Below, piece after piece: positions 45,447-53,048 of a DNA stretch of 64,000 nucleotides. Position numbers and translations under genes: made by a program. This DNA comes from Bog-532 sp963742865 (lineage in GTDB: Bacteria; Actinomycetota; Actinomycetes; Streptosporangiales; Streptosporangiaceae). The stretch is from the NCBI GenBank assembly GCA_963742865.1, contig CAVUNW010000047.1:1-64000 (forward strand), written 5' to 3'. The notes beneath the pieces are model-generated. The model worked only from the letters and a program-made list of their open reading frames with translations. It had not been told where the DNA came from and made no database searches. Numbering within the stretch: the stretch's first letter is position 1; each line of letters starts with the position of its first letter.

Positions 45447-45762
45447 TCGCATTTTCCGGCGCGCCGGCGAAAATTGCCTCGCCGAGCGGCGGCAGTTTCT
45501 CCGTCAGATCGCGATATTTCGCGCGCAACGCGCCCGATGCGTGCTCGCCCGGATCCGAGCCGGTCATATCGCCGACGAGATGCACCACGGCGTCACAGTG
45601 CTCGATATAGACATCGAGCTTCTCGAGCGTGTCGCCGCCGAGGTCTATGAAGTCCTCCTGCACCTTCACTTCGACATTGGGCCGCGTCAGGTCAGATCGC
45701 AGCTGATCGCGATAGGCGTGAAACTCATCCGAAACGGTCGAGAGAAAAATCTTCACCGACAT
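45447..45762 (-). pseudogene. DUF4062-domain protein, N-terminal fragment
   Basis: From the ATG at 45762: MSVKIFLSTVSDEFHAYRDQ, LRSDLTRPNVEVKVQEDFID LGGDTLEKLDVYIEHCDAVV HLVGDMTG. The KIFLSTVSDEF...YR..L and CD.VVHLVGD motifs are the DUF4062 (TIR/SLOG-like) domain that heads nSTAND NTPases in bacterial conflict systems. The fold ends after GEHASGALRAKYRDL; the NTPase is not here, though an nSTAND-type piece lies at 11361-11812. Confidence 0.7.
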
Positions 45763-46078
45763 GAGGCGCGCCCGCAATCAAATTGAACGCGGCTACCATG
45801 TTTTGCGCCAGAGTGAAATCGTCGGGGCTCTCGGCGAGGGCGCTGCACTGGCAGCGTGCCCCTACCCGAAGAGCCAGGATGGTCGCGCTGCGCCGATTTT
45901 CCCCGAAAAGGTCATAAGATATAGGGGCGGGTGCGCGTGCCGCATATTTGGATAAGCTAGAGAAGGGGTGACGTTTGCTTCCGTCGCTGCAACTCTCGGT
46001 CGGCCCGAAACGCGGCGAGCACGCGGACCGGATTACGACGCCACGGCCGGCTAAATCGGTTATCAGCGGGTAGCCCGC
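45763..46078. other. Spacer, nothing recognised
   Basis: Upstream of the DUF4062 start; no gene or RNA recognised. Confidence 0.3.
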
Positions 46079-46136
46079 AGGAGCGAGATGGATTCGAACC
46101 AGAGGTATCTCTCGCCGTATTGCCTACCGCGCAGTC
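46079..46136 (-). repeat. tRNA-Ser-like 3' segment, copy B
   Basis: On the minus strand GACTGCGCGGTAGGCAATAC then CTCTGGTTCGAATCCATCTC GCTCC, similar in order and spacing to copies A and C. No 5' half of a tRNA. Confidence 0.5.
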
Positions 46137-46260
46137 AGAGACGCCCGTACCACCAAAATCGACCACAGTGATTTTGGCCCAGGAGACGGGAGCGCGTTCG
46201 CCATGCGCTGCCGCAGATGCCGAGCCGTTCCGCATCGCCGAACGCCCCGCCTCGATCCGG

Positions 46261-47007
46261 TCACCGCCGCTCGTCGCCAACGCCGAGTTCTCGCCACAGC
46301 CACGTGAAGTCGTAGGCGCCCATCGGATCCTCGGGACGCTGCTGCGCTGATTGGTTCTCCAGCATCTTCAGCCACGCGATCACGTTCTTCCGGCCTTTCG
46401 CAGTCTTGACCGCCTCGCGCGGCGTCTGGTTGCCGAGCGCCGGGATCGGCTCGTCCAGCGTCTTGCGATAGTGATCCGTCAGGGCCTGATGAACGAGGCT
46501 TCGCTCCTCGTCCGGCGGGAGGCGAACGATGTCCTGTTCCGAATGCTCCCGCGATGACGCCATCATCTGTTCGATACTCTGCCGCTCGACGAGGGGAGTG
46601 CGCGCGAGTCCCGCGAGAACAGGCTCCAGCATTGCGCGCCCGCGGGCGGCACGCGCTTCGGAATTGACCGATAGCGTCACGGTCTTCGTCCCGAGTTCGA
46701 TGGTTCCGAGCACAATGGCGCCGTCGTCCATCGTCGCGCCAAAGGTTTGCGCGCCAGTCGACCTGCGCTTCGCGGCCTTCCGCGGCGGCGCTTTCGCCTC
46801 GATCCAATTCCAGAAGCCGTCGCTCTCCTTCCAGAGGGAAGGAAGGTCATCCAGAGCCGTGCGAATCGCCGGCAGTTTCGCCTTCGAGATCAGCGGGAAA
46901 TGCACCGTGATGAACTCGAGCGGATCGCCATCGGTGTTCTCGATCTGCGGCAAGGTGGGATTGAGCGATCGTCTGAGCGCGTCATCCAGCCACAGATTGC
47001 TGAACAT
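46261..47007 (-). CDS. Hypothetical protein, C-terminal part of a larger family
   Basis: A 248-codon clean frame with DGFWNWIEAKAPPRKAAKRR, LGTIELGTKTVTLSVNSEAR AARGRAMLEPVLAGL, VHQALTDHYRKTLDEPIPAL GNQTPREAVKTAKGRKNVIA WLKMLEN and PMGAYDFTWLWRELGVGDER. I recall the same ending from larger (400-600 residue) alphaproteobacterial hypothetical proteins of undefined role. A stop six codons upstream of the ATG suggests the first half is lost or shifted. No catalytic motif recognised. Confidence 0.55.
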   Translation of the reverse strand: MFSNLWLDDALRRSLNPTLPQIENTDGDPLEFITVHFPLISKAKLPAIRTALDDLPSLWKESDGFWNWIEAKAPPRKAAKRRSTGAQTFGATMDDGAIVLGTIELGTKTVTLSVNSEARAARGRAMLEPVLAGLARTPLVERQSIEQMMASSREHSEQDIVRLPPDEERSLVHQALTDHYRKTLDEPIPALGNQTPREAVKTAKGRKNVIAWLKMLENQSAQQRPEDPMGAYDFTWLWRELGVGDERR

Positions 47008-47540
47008 GAACGCCGAACTACTTCAACACCGGGTTCAGCCGGGTGCTTGTCCGTACTTGATCCCAGCCTGATCTTTTGCGGCGAGTTCATCGGGTGACCG
47101 ATCTCCCGGCGCCGCCGCCTTGGCGGAGTGGCGCGTCCTTGCGGCCTAGTCGCGGCTTGCGGGCGGGTGCATTGCGCCGCGCGTAGGCGAGCCGCCGCTC
47201 GTCTGACAAGGCCCGAGCGCGATCGTCAGACCTCCGGAGGCAGAGCCGGTCAGCGCCGCGAGCGTGTTGGTGGCGGCGAGCGACACCAGGGGGGCCGCCG
47301 CCAATGCGTTGGCGCTCGAAGCCGCCCGCAGAAAAAGCGTATCGCTCAGGTGGGAGGAGCTTCCGGTGCGCCCGCCGCCGCCCCTACCCCAACAAGCTGC
47401 TGCGAACGCTTCAGCGCCGTCTCAAGGCGTGGCGAAGCGAACAGGCGAACGCATTGCTGTGTCAATCGGCGTCCAAAATTGATCCCCCTTGCGACGCGCG
47501 CGGACGGCAGCGCTCGCCCCAGCGGAGTTTGGGAGGAGCA
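47008..47540. other. Degraded region with an IS21-type end
   Basis: No gene recognised. Near 47463 the sequence CAATCGGCGTCCAAAATTGA repeats the end motif of the element at 29815. Confidence 0.35.
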
Positions 47541-47600
47541 GGCGCGGTTCGTGAAGCGCCAGCTCTCGTTGCCGGTTTCGAGGAGGTCGCAATGATGGGG
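47541..47600 (-). pseudogene. IS21-family IstB extreme C-terminus
   Basis: The minus strand reads HHCDLLETGNESWRFTNRA, the conserved last residues of IstB ATPases. Nothing of the ATPase core remains. It lies about 50 bases from the IS21-type end at 47465, as expected for the tail of such an element. Confidence 0.6.
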
Positions 47601-47696
47601 TCAATCGGCACGCGACCGGGACCCCCTATCGGCGTCAAGGCAATCCCCTTTCGTCGCGCGTGAGAATGGGCGTGCGGAGAGCGGACGTTGCGCAGG

Positions 47697-47924
47697 TCAA
47701 TCTCGGCCGAAGCCGCGCGGCGGAACGATTGCCTGGAGTTCAGTGAGGTCGAGGTCGCAGATCGCGAGCAACGCCTCGGCGGTGGCGCTGTCCTGTAGGT
47801 TCTTTGGCAGAGCTTCCCGCCAGGCGGCATAGTGACCCTGCAACGTGGTCAGCTCGGAGACAACGTCGCGCCAACGCTTGGCGCGAACTGCGGTGATCAA
47901 GGCGCCGATCGACTTGCGTGGCAA
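47697..47924 (-). CDS. Hypothetical protein, possibly N-truncated
   Basis: The frame reads KSIGALITAVRAKRWRDVVS ELTTLQGHYAAWREALPKNL, DSATAEALLAICDLDLTELQ AIVPPRGFGRD. The ending is familiar from small alphaproteobacterial proteins carried beside IS21/plasmid genes. Only a TTG start is available at 47924, so the true start may be lost. Function unknown. Confidence 0.45.
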   Translation of the reverse strand: MPRKSIGALITAVRAKRWRDVVSELTTLQGHYAAWREALPKNLQDSATAEALLAICDLDLTELQAIVPPRGFGRD

Positions 47925-47959
47925 GGTCCATTCCGAAGCGTGACGTCACGAAATCCCGG

Positions 47960-48710
47960 TCACAGACAACTCAGGCGCGGTTCGTGAAGCGCCAGCTCTC
48001 GTTTCCGGTCTCGACGATGTCGCAATGGTGGGTGAGGCGGTCGAGAAGGGCGGCGGTCGCCGGCAATCCGTTGGAGAGCACCGCGGCGAGGATCTTCGGC
48101 CATCTGACGGTCGCCGTCGTCGGAGCCTGCGAGGTTGCGCCGGACACGATCCAGCGCCGCCGGCAGCACCCAGTTCTTGAACCTAGAAACGGCAGTTGGA
48201 AGACCAAATGTGCATGTAAGCTATTGATCTGTAGAGTGTTTCAGCCAAGTTCAGTGAATGCGGAGCCGTTGGTCGCATCTCAACAATTTCAATGGGTTCC
48301 GCGTCAGCTGCCGTTTCTAGGTTGAATGGGCGCCGTTGCGCAGGCGCCGGGCTTGCGCGCCAGGACCGGCACGTAATGCCAGGGGTCGTAGACGATGCGC
48401 CCACGGCCGAACGCGCGGGTGCTCGGGAGATCCCCGTCCTCGCGGATGACGATGCGGTCGGCGTAGGCGTGGATGTCGACCGGACGGCCGACGGCGCTTG
48501 CGCTCACCGAATATCGGTTGTTGTCGAACCGCACCGGCAGGTCTTCGAAACCGAGGCCGGCCGCGCGTGGAATCCGTCGAAGCGGCCGCGATAGCGAATG
48601 AGCCTCGGGCGCTCCTCCTCGAACACCTCCCAGATCGTCCGCCCGCTTTGCTCGGGGTGAGCGTGCGCCTTGGCCCAGACGACACATTCGTCGACGAGCC
48701 AGGCGTTCAA
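47960..48710 (-). mobile_element. IS21-family remnant (istA end and istB end) carrying a MITE
   Basis: IstA part, 48710-48322: NAWLVDECVVWAKAHAHPEQ, GRTIWEVFEEERPRLIRYRG RFDGFHA, FDNNRYSVSASAVGRPVDIH AYADRIVIREDG and YDPWHYVPVLARKPGA. After the 140-bp MITE it resumes FKNWVLPAALDRVRRNLAG and then MAEILAAVLSNGLPATAALL DRLTHHCDIVETGNESWRFT NRA, the latter being the IstB end. So istA is joined to the end of istB by deletion, and shifts occur near 48560 and 48110. Confidence 0.75.
48182..48321. repeat. 140-bp MITE in istA, with target duplication
   Basis: Ends CCTAGAAACGGCAG and its reverse complement (14 bases, then GT/CT differences). Direct repeats TTGAA flank it at 48177-48181 and 48322-48326. 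Its removal restores the IstA reading APF-KNWVLPAALDRV. Confidence 0.88.
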
Positions 48711-48997
48711 TCACCCCCTCAGAGGGTCAATTTTGCACGCCGAAACACAGCATTGCTGTGCGGGTCCTCGGGAAAGACGCAGAATGTCCCCGAGGTCGCA
48801 AGGCCCTGTTGATGCGCTCGACGATCGCGGAGGAGGCCAGGCGCTGCGAAACCCGACCCATCTTCGCGCCCGGCCACCTCCGCCCCAAAGGGGGGAGCAA
48901 AATAGATGAGGCAACCTTCACCCCCGATGGGGAGGATCGCCACGTGAGGCAATACGACCTCTCATCCTGATTGTCGCGCGAGAGACAGGAGACCTCT
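48711..48997. other. Spacer, no gene recognised
   Basis: Just upstream of the istA remnant; GC-rich overlapping frames without protein character. Confidence 0.3.
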
Positions 48998-49058
48998 GAC
49001 TGCGCGCTAGGCAGTACGGCAAACCGTATCTCTGGTTCGAATCCATCTTTCTCCACCA
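48998..49058 (+). repeat. tRNA-Ser(GCT)-like 3' segment, copy C
   Basis: ACTGC-GCGCTAG-GCAGT forms an anticodon-like arm with GCT in the anticodon position, TACGG-CAAA-CCGTA a perfect class II variable arm, then CTGGTTCGAATCCAT and CTCCACCA. The T stem is poorly paired and the 5' half of a tRNA is absent, so it is not a functional gene. Confidence 0.6.
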
Positions 49059-49119
49059 AGAAGTCCGGAGATCAAGCCCTTCCTGAGGCGCCTGTTGCGC
49101 GCGATCCGACTGATCGTGG

Positions 49120-49195
49120 CCTCCGGCATCCCCTACACCATCATCCGCTCGACCCAGTCCATGGAATTTCTCGGCGGCATCGCGAATTCAAGCAC
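49120..49195 (+). pseudogene. NmrA/NAD(P)H-binding protein scrap
   Basis: Codons read ASGIPYTIIRSTQSMEFLGG IANSS, the conserved SG.PYTI.R.TQFMEF.G block of NmrA-like SDR proteins. Only about 25 residues remain. Confidence 0.5.
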
Positions 49196-49260
49196 CGGAT
49201 GGAAACACAGCCAGAAGCCGCGCTTACTAAGCCCGCGCGAGAAAAGTTGGGGAGGCGTTC

Positions 49261-49464
49261 ATGAGACAGATCGGCAGAACTACCGCGCTCGGGATACTGG
49301 TAGTAGCGGCGCTTGCAAGCGAATGCGAGTGGGGCAAGGCTGGGCAGCAGGTGGTTGCAGGCGTCAACGCCCCGCCGAGGCGAAAGTACGTTATAGTGGA
49401 TGTCAAATGCAAGCTCACAAATGCGCAGCTCTTTCTTGCAGCCTTGGGCCAACCCAGTCGCTGA
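49261..49464 (+). CDS. Short hypothetical protein with a possible signal peptide
   Basis: 67 codons from an ATG with GGGGAGG upstream: MRQIGRTTALGILVVAALAS then ECEWGKAGQQVVAGVNAPPR. The N-terminus is signal-peptide-like. No family recognised. Confidence 0.35.
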   Translation: MRQIGRTTALGILVVAALASECEWGKAGQQVVAGVNAPPRRKYVIVDVKCKLTNAQLFLAALGQPSR

Positions 49465-49489
49465 CGCGACGCAACGCACAGTTTCCCCC

Positions 49490-49598
49490 GAGCCTGTCCG
49501 AGTAATCGGATTTTTGAAGAAAGTATACTATACACAGTATACGTCGTGATCTCGTAATACTGTATGAAGCTGAAGTTTTGCATTACTCGGACAGGCTC
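49490..49598. repeat. 109-bp MITE-like element
   Basis: GAGCCTGTCCGAGTAAT at 49490-49506 is exactly inverted at 49582-49598. The interior is AT-rich and holds the inverted pair GTATACT / AGTATAC. The end CCTGTCCGA resembles IS1182/IS5-type termini. No clear target duplication. Confidence 0.7.
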
Positions 49599-50016
49599 CC
49601 TAGCCGGCGACCCGAAGGAACTGGTCACCTCGTTTGCAATCGGCGACGTTGGCGAAGGCCCACCGATGGGAACGCTCGCTTCGGGCGGTGACGCCTATTT
49701 CGCGCTCGCGATGGAATGGCGGCTTTGGCACGCACTCCGGTCCTTGCCGAGGCGAGCCTTGTAGGCGCGCTCTCCGCACGTTCCTGCCGTTCGGCAATCA
49801 GGCTGGTTGTGTAAGCTACATAATGCCGCAGCTACACAATTCCGGCATCAACCCCGAATTCAGAGCCGCCTCGGGCAATAACAATTCCATGATTTCGCGG
49901 GGCCGGGGGGGTACAAAAGATCAACTCCATCTGGGGCTTGTGGCATAAGTGAGCGTGCCGACGTGCGCCGAGGTCCGACCTGACCTGCGGCGCTTTTTGT
50001 TGACCGGAGGTCTCCC
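49599..50016. other. Region without a recognised gene
   Basis: Contains a degenerate duplicate of the sequence near 38604-38690 (TATTTCGCGCTCGC, ACTCCGG, GTAGGCGCGCTCTCCGC). No gene recognised. Confidence 0.35.
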
Positions 50017-50294
50017 TTGACGCCAGCGGAGACAGCGCGGGCGCTGTTCGACCTTGCCGATAGGGTCGGGCGGCTGAAGCCGCTTAGCCACGATCCAGAG
50101 GCCTTTTCGACGACCGCAGCGAGATCGAGGCGGAGCTCGTCCGTCTGGCGCGGAAGCCTGAGCCCGGCCCCCAGCGCGAGAGCCCACGCCCGCGCGAGAC
50201 GTTCGCCGAGGGTTTGATCCCGTTCAAGGGACGCCTGATCCCGTCCTCGATACGCCGAGGGCGCACGATGATCATCAAAGGACGCGCCGCATGA
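50017..50294 (+). CDS. Small plasmid/phage-type protein (one frameshift)
   Basis: Frames join as LTPAETARALFDLADRVGRL KPLSHDPEAF, then after a shift near 50105 FDDRSEIEAELVRLARKPEP and IPSSIRRGRTMIIKGRAA with stop at 50294. First of three overlapping small genes (ATGA with the next). No known function; this type of gene is common in alphaproteobacterial prophages. Confidence 0.45.
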
Positions 50295-50587
50295 GCAGGA
50301 TTTCCCCGGCCGCGCTGGCCAACGAGCAGCCGGTCGACCGCTGGGGCGCGTTGCGCTCGAGGCTCAAGAAGCTCAAGGCCGAGATCGAGCCCCTGAAGGA
50401 AGAATTCGAGCGCCGCGGCCTGCGCGTCGTCGTCGGCCAGACCTGGGGCGTAGCCAGAAGCGAGAGCACGTTCGCCTCGCTCGACGTGAAGGCGATCCGG
50501 GTCGAGATGGGGCCGGAATGGTGCGCCAAGCGGGAGAAGCCGCAGACGCGCGTCTTCTACAATTTCGCCTCCGTGGAGGCGCGGTGA
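50291..50587 (+). CDS. Small hypothetical protein of a three-gene cassette
   Basis: An intact 98-residue protein: MSRISPAALANEQPVDRWGA, LRSRLKKLKAEIEPLKEEFE RRGLRVVVGQTWGVARSEST and RVFYNFASVEAR. It has a charged helix followed by a beta-rich part. Starts overlap with both neighbours (ATGA at 50291 and TGATG at 50585-50589) show coupled translation. Family unknown to me. Confidence 0.6.
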   Translation: MSRISPAALANEQPVDRWGALRSRLKKLKAEIEPLKEEFERRGLRVVVGQTWGVARSESTFASLDVKAIRVEMGPEWCAKREKPQTRVFYNFASVEAR

Positions 50588-50822
50588 TGGCCGCGTACTG
50601 GTCGACGCTCGCTTACCAGAGCGTGTTCGAGCCTTCCCGCTTCTTCGGCCGGCAAGAGGACGCGCGCGCCTTCGATTGCGGCTACTGCGCCGAGTTTTTG
50701 GGCGCGCTGCGACCGAGGACTTCGCCACACTATCGCCGGGGGCGAGCGCGAAAATGCTCAAGGTCTTGGCCTTCGTCTCCGACGAAGTGCGGCCGCTGCC
50801 CCTTGACGAGGCCGCGTCCTGA
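50587..50822 (+). CDS. Small hypothetical protein, frameshifted
   Basis: MAAYWSTLAYQSVFEPSRFF GRQEDARAFDCGYCAEFLGA, then after a shift near 50715 DFATLSPGASAKMLKVLAFV SDEVRPLPLDEAAS and stop. Its TGA overlaps the ATG of the mftA-like ORF (TGATG at 50820-50824). It is the last ORF with the left-hand, alphaproteobacterial character. Confidence 0.5.
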
Positions 50823-50959
50823 TGCCGCGCAAGGCCAAGCCGACGCCGTCGCGCAGCGGCGGCGTCACCGACGGTCCCGACATTGGCGACGACCCGGGGA
50901 TCAGCGAGGATCTGCTGGTCGAGGAAGTCTCGATCGATGGAATGTGCGGCGTCTACTAG
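50822..50959 (+). CDS. mftA: Mycofactocin precursor peptide
   Basis: A 45-residue ORF whose end, SEDLLVEEVSIDGMCGVY, is the diagnostic C-terminus of MftA. In known systems the radical SAM enzyme MftC acts on the terminal Val-Tyr of this peptide with the carrier MftB to start mycofactocin, a redox cofactor. The N-terminus MPRKAKPTPSRSGG is atypical and overlaps the stop of the preceding left-part gene, so the true actinobacterial start may be different (sequence from about GVTDGPDIGD onward). The next genes are mycofactocin-associated oxidoreductases, which supports the call. mftB, mftC and mftD are not present. Confidence 0.85.
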   Translation: MPRKAKPTPSRSGGVTDGPDIGDDPGISEDLLVEEVSIDGMCGVY

Positions 50960-50975
50960 CGCCGGGATCGTCGCG

Positions 50976-51044
50976 ATGACCGCGCCATTCGAGCCCGCCC
51001 CGGGCGAGCTATGCGACTCCAGCCCGCTGGCCGTGACGCCGTGA
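50976..51044 (+). CDS. 22-codon ORF coupled to the OYE gene
   Basis: MTAPFEPAPGELCDSSPLAV TP and stop; its TGA overlaps the GTG of the next gene (GTGA, 51041-51044). It occupies the place of mftB but shows no further similarity. It could be the start of a truncated mftB, a leader peptide, or chance. Confidence 0.3.
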   Translation: MTAPFEPAPGELCDSSPLAVTP

Positions 51045-53048
51045 GCGCGGCCTTGACTGAGCCCATCGATCTCGGGCCGCGCCGCGCTCCCTGCCGCGTG
51101 ATGTTCGGGCCGCACGAGACCAACCTCGCCCGGCGCCGGGAAATCTCGGCGCGGCACGTCGCCTACTATGCGCGGCGGGCGTCGGGGGGCTGCGGCGTCA
51201 TCGTGACCGAGACGGCGAGCGTGCACCCGTCGGACTGGCCCTACGAGCGCGCGCCGCTGGCCGCGGAGTGCGGCCCCGGGCTGGGCCCAGGCCGTCGCGG
51301 CCTGCCGGCCGTACGGCGCGCTGGTGCTGGCCGGGCTCGGGCACGCCGGTATGCAGGGCTCCTCGGCGTTCTCCCAGTCCGCGCTGTGGGCACCGTCTCG
51401 GGTGCCGGACGCGAGTTCGCGCGAGCTGCCCATGGAGATGGAGGAGGCGCAGATTAACGCGGTGGTGGACGGATTCGCCGCCGCCGCCGCGCTGGCCGCC
51501 GGCTCCGGGCTGGACGGTGCCGAGATCAACGCCGGCCAGCACTCGCTGCTGCGCCAGTTCCAGTCCGGGCTGACCAACCAGCGCGGCGACGGCTATGGCC
51601 AGGACCGGCTGCTGCTCACCGAGCGCGTGCTGCGCGCCGTGCGGGACGCCCTCGGGCCCGGGCGGGTGCTCGGGCTGCGGCTGTGCTGCGACGAGCTGGC
51701 CCCGTGGGCCGGGGTGACTCCGGAGATGGCCGCCGAGCAGGCCGCGCGGCTAGCCGGCCAGGTGGACTATCTCGTGGTGGTGCGGGGGTCGATCTACTCG
51801 GTGCCAACGACCCGGCCCGACCTGCATACCGAGCCGGGCTCAGGCATCGAGCTGTGCCGGCAGGTCCGGGCCGCGGTAGGCGGAGCCATCCCCGTGGCCC
51901 TGCAGGGCAGCGTAGTGGACCCAGGGCAGGCGCAGTGGGCACTGCACGACGGGGCCGCCGACCTGGCCGAGATGACCAGGGCGCAGATCACCGATCCTGA
52001 CCTGGTCGCGCGGCTGCGCGCGGGTGAGGCGGAACGAATCCGCCCCTGCCTGCTATGCAACCAGACCTGCATGGTCCGGGACAACCGGAACCCGGTCATC
52101 ACCTGCGTCATCGAGCCCAGCAGCGGCCACGAGCTCGACGACGGCGACACGGCCGTCCCCGATCAGGCCCCCAGCCCGGTACTAGTCGTCGGCGGCGGCC
52201 CGGCCGGCCTGGAAGCCAGCCGGGTGCTGGCGATGAGGGGGCACCGCGTTTTCCTGGCCGAGCGCGGACCGCAGCTGGGCGGCATGCTGACGGCGGCGGC
52301 CCTGGTCCACGGACGGCAGCGGATGGGCGTGGCGGTGGACTGGTGGCGCCGGGAACTGGAGCGGCTGGGCGTGACGGTCGCGCTGGAACACGAGGTGGCC
52401 GCGTCCGAGGTGGACGAAGCGCTGGCCAAGGGCATGCGTGTGCTACTGGCCACGGGCTCGGTACCCGGCCCGCGCGATTACCGCATCGCCGCGGGCGCGC
52501 GCGTGCTGGAGGCCGCCGACCTGCTCGCCCAGGCCGGTTCCGGTGCGCTCGGCCAATGGCCGGCCGGGCGGGCAGTGGTTTTCGACCCGGTCGGCGGGCC
52601 GGTCGGGGTCGGTGTCGCTGAGATGCTCGCCGCGAACGGCCGGCCGGCGTCGATCGTCACCCAGGACCAGATCGCCGGCACCCAGCTGGCCCTCACTGGC
52701 GATCTCGCCGAGGCCAACTCACGGCTCCAGCGGGCGGGCGTGCGCCGCGAGCTGCGCAGCCTGCTCCGGGCGGTCACCGGCGACCACGTGCTGCTGGAGG
52801 ACCGGTGGACCGGAGAGCAGCGCACGGTGGAGTGCGCGCTCCTGGTGCACTGCGGGCACCGGCTGCCGGAGGAGACCTTGTACCTGCACCGGCCGGGCAC
52901 CCCCCGGGCCGGCGACTGCGTGGCACCCCGCACCGTGCTGGAGGCGGTGCTGGAGGCGCGCCGGGCCGCGCTGGCGATCGGCATGGCCGACGAGCAGGCC
53001 AGCCCGGCCACCGACCAGGCGCTGACCATGACCGGAGCGGGCCGATGA
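51041..53048 (+). CDS. Mycofactocin-system FadH/OYE-family oxidoreductase (type 1), one frameshift
   Basis: Starts GTG (VSAALTEPIDLGPRRAPCRV), TIM-barrel residues NLARRREISARHVAYYARRA and HPSDWPYERAPLAAE; an extra base near 51283 shifts to GALVLAGLGHAGMQGSSAFS. Later come DGAEINAGQHSLLRQFQS, the cluster motif CLLCNQTCMVRDNRNPVITC (four Cys for a 4Fe-4S), and VLVVGGGPAGLEASRVLAMR for FAD/NAD. About 668 residues, as for 2,4-dienoyl-CoA-reductase-like enzymes. FMN, 4Fe-4S and FAD carry electrons between NAD(P)H and an enone or enoyl substrate. It overlaps the next gene by ATGA. The true substrate is unknown. Confidence 0.85.

Noticed and set aside
48998..49058. Functional tRNA-Ser gene
   Set aside because: The 5' acceptor and D arm are missing and the T stem has only two pairs; the same holds for the copies at 15685 and 46079.
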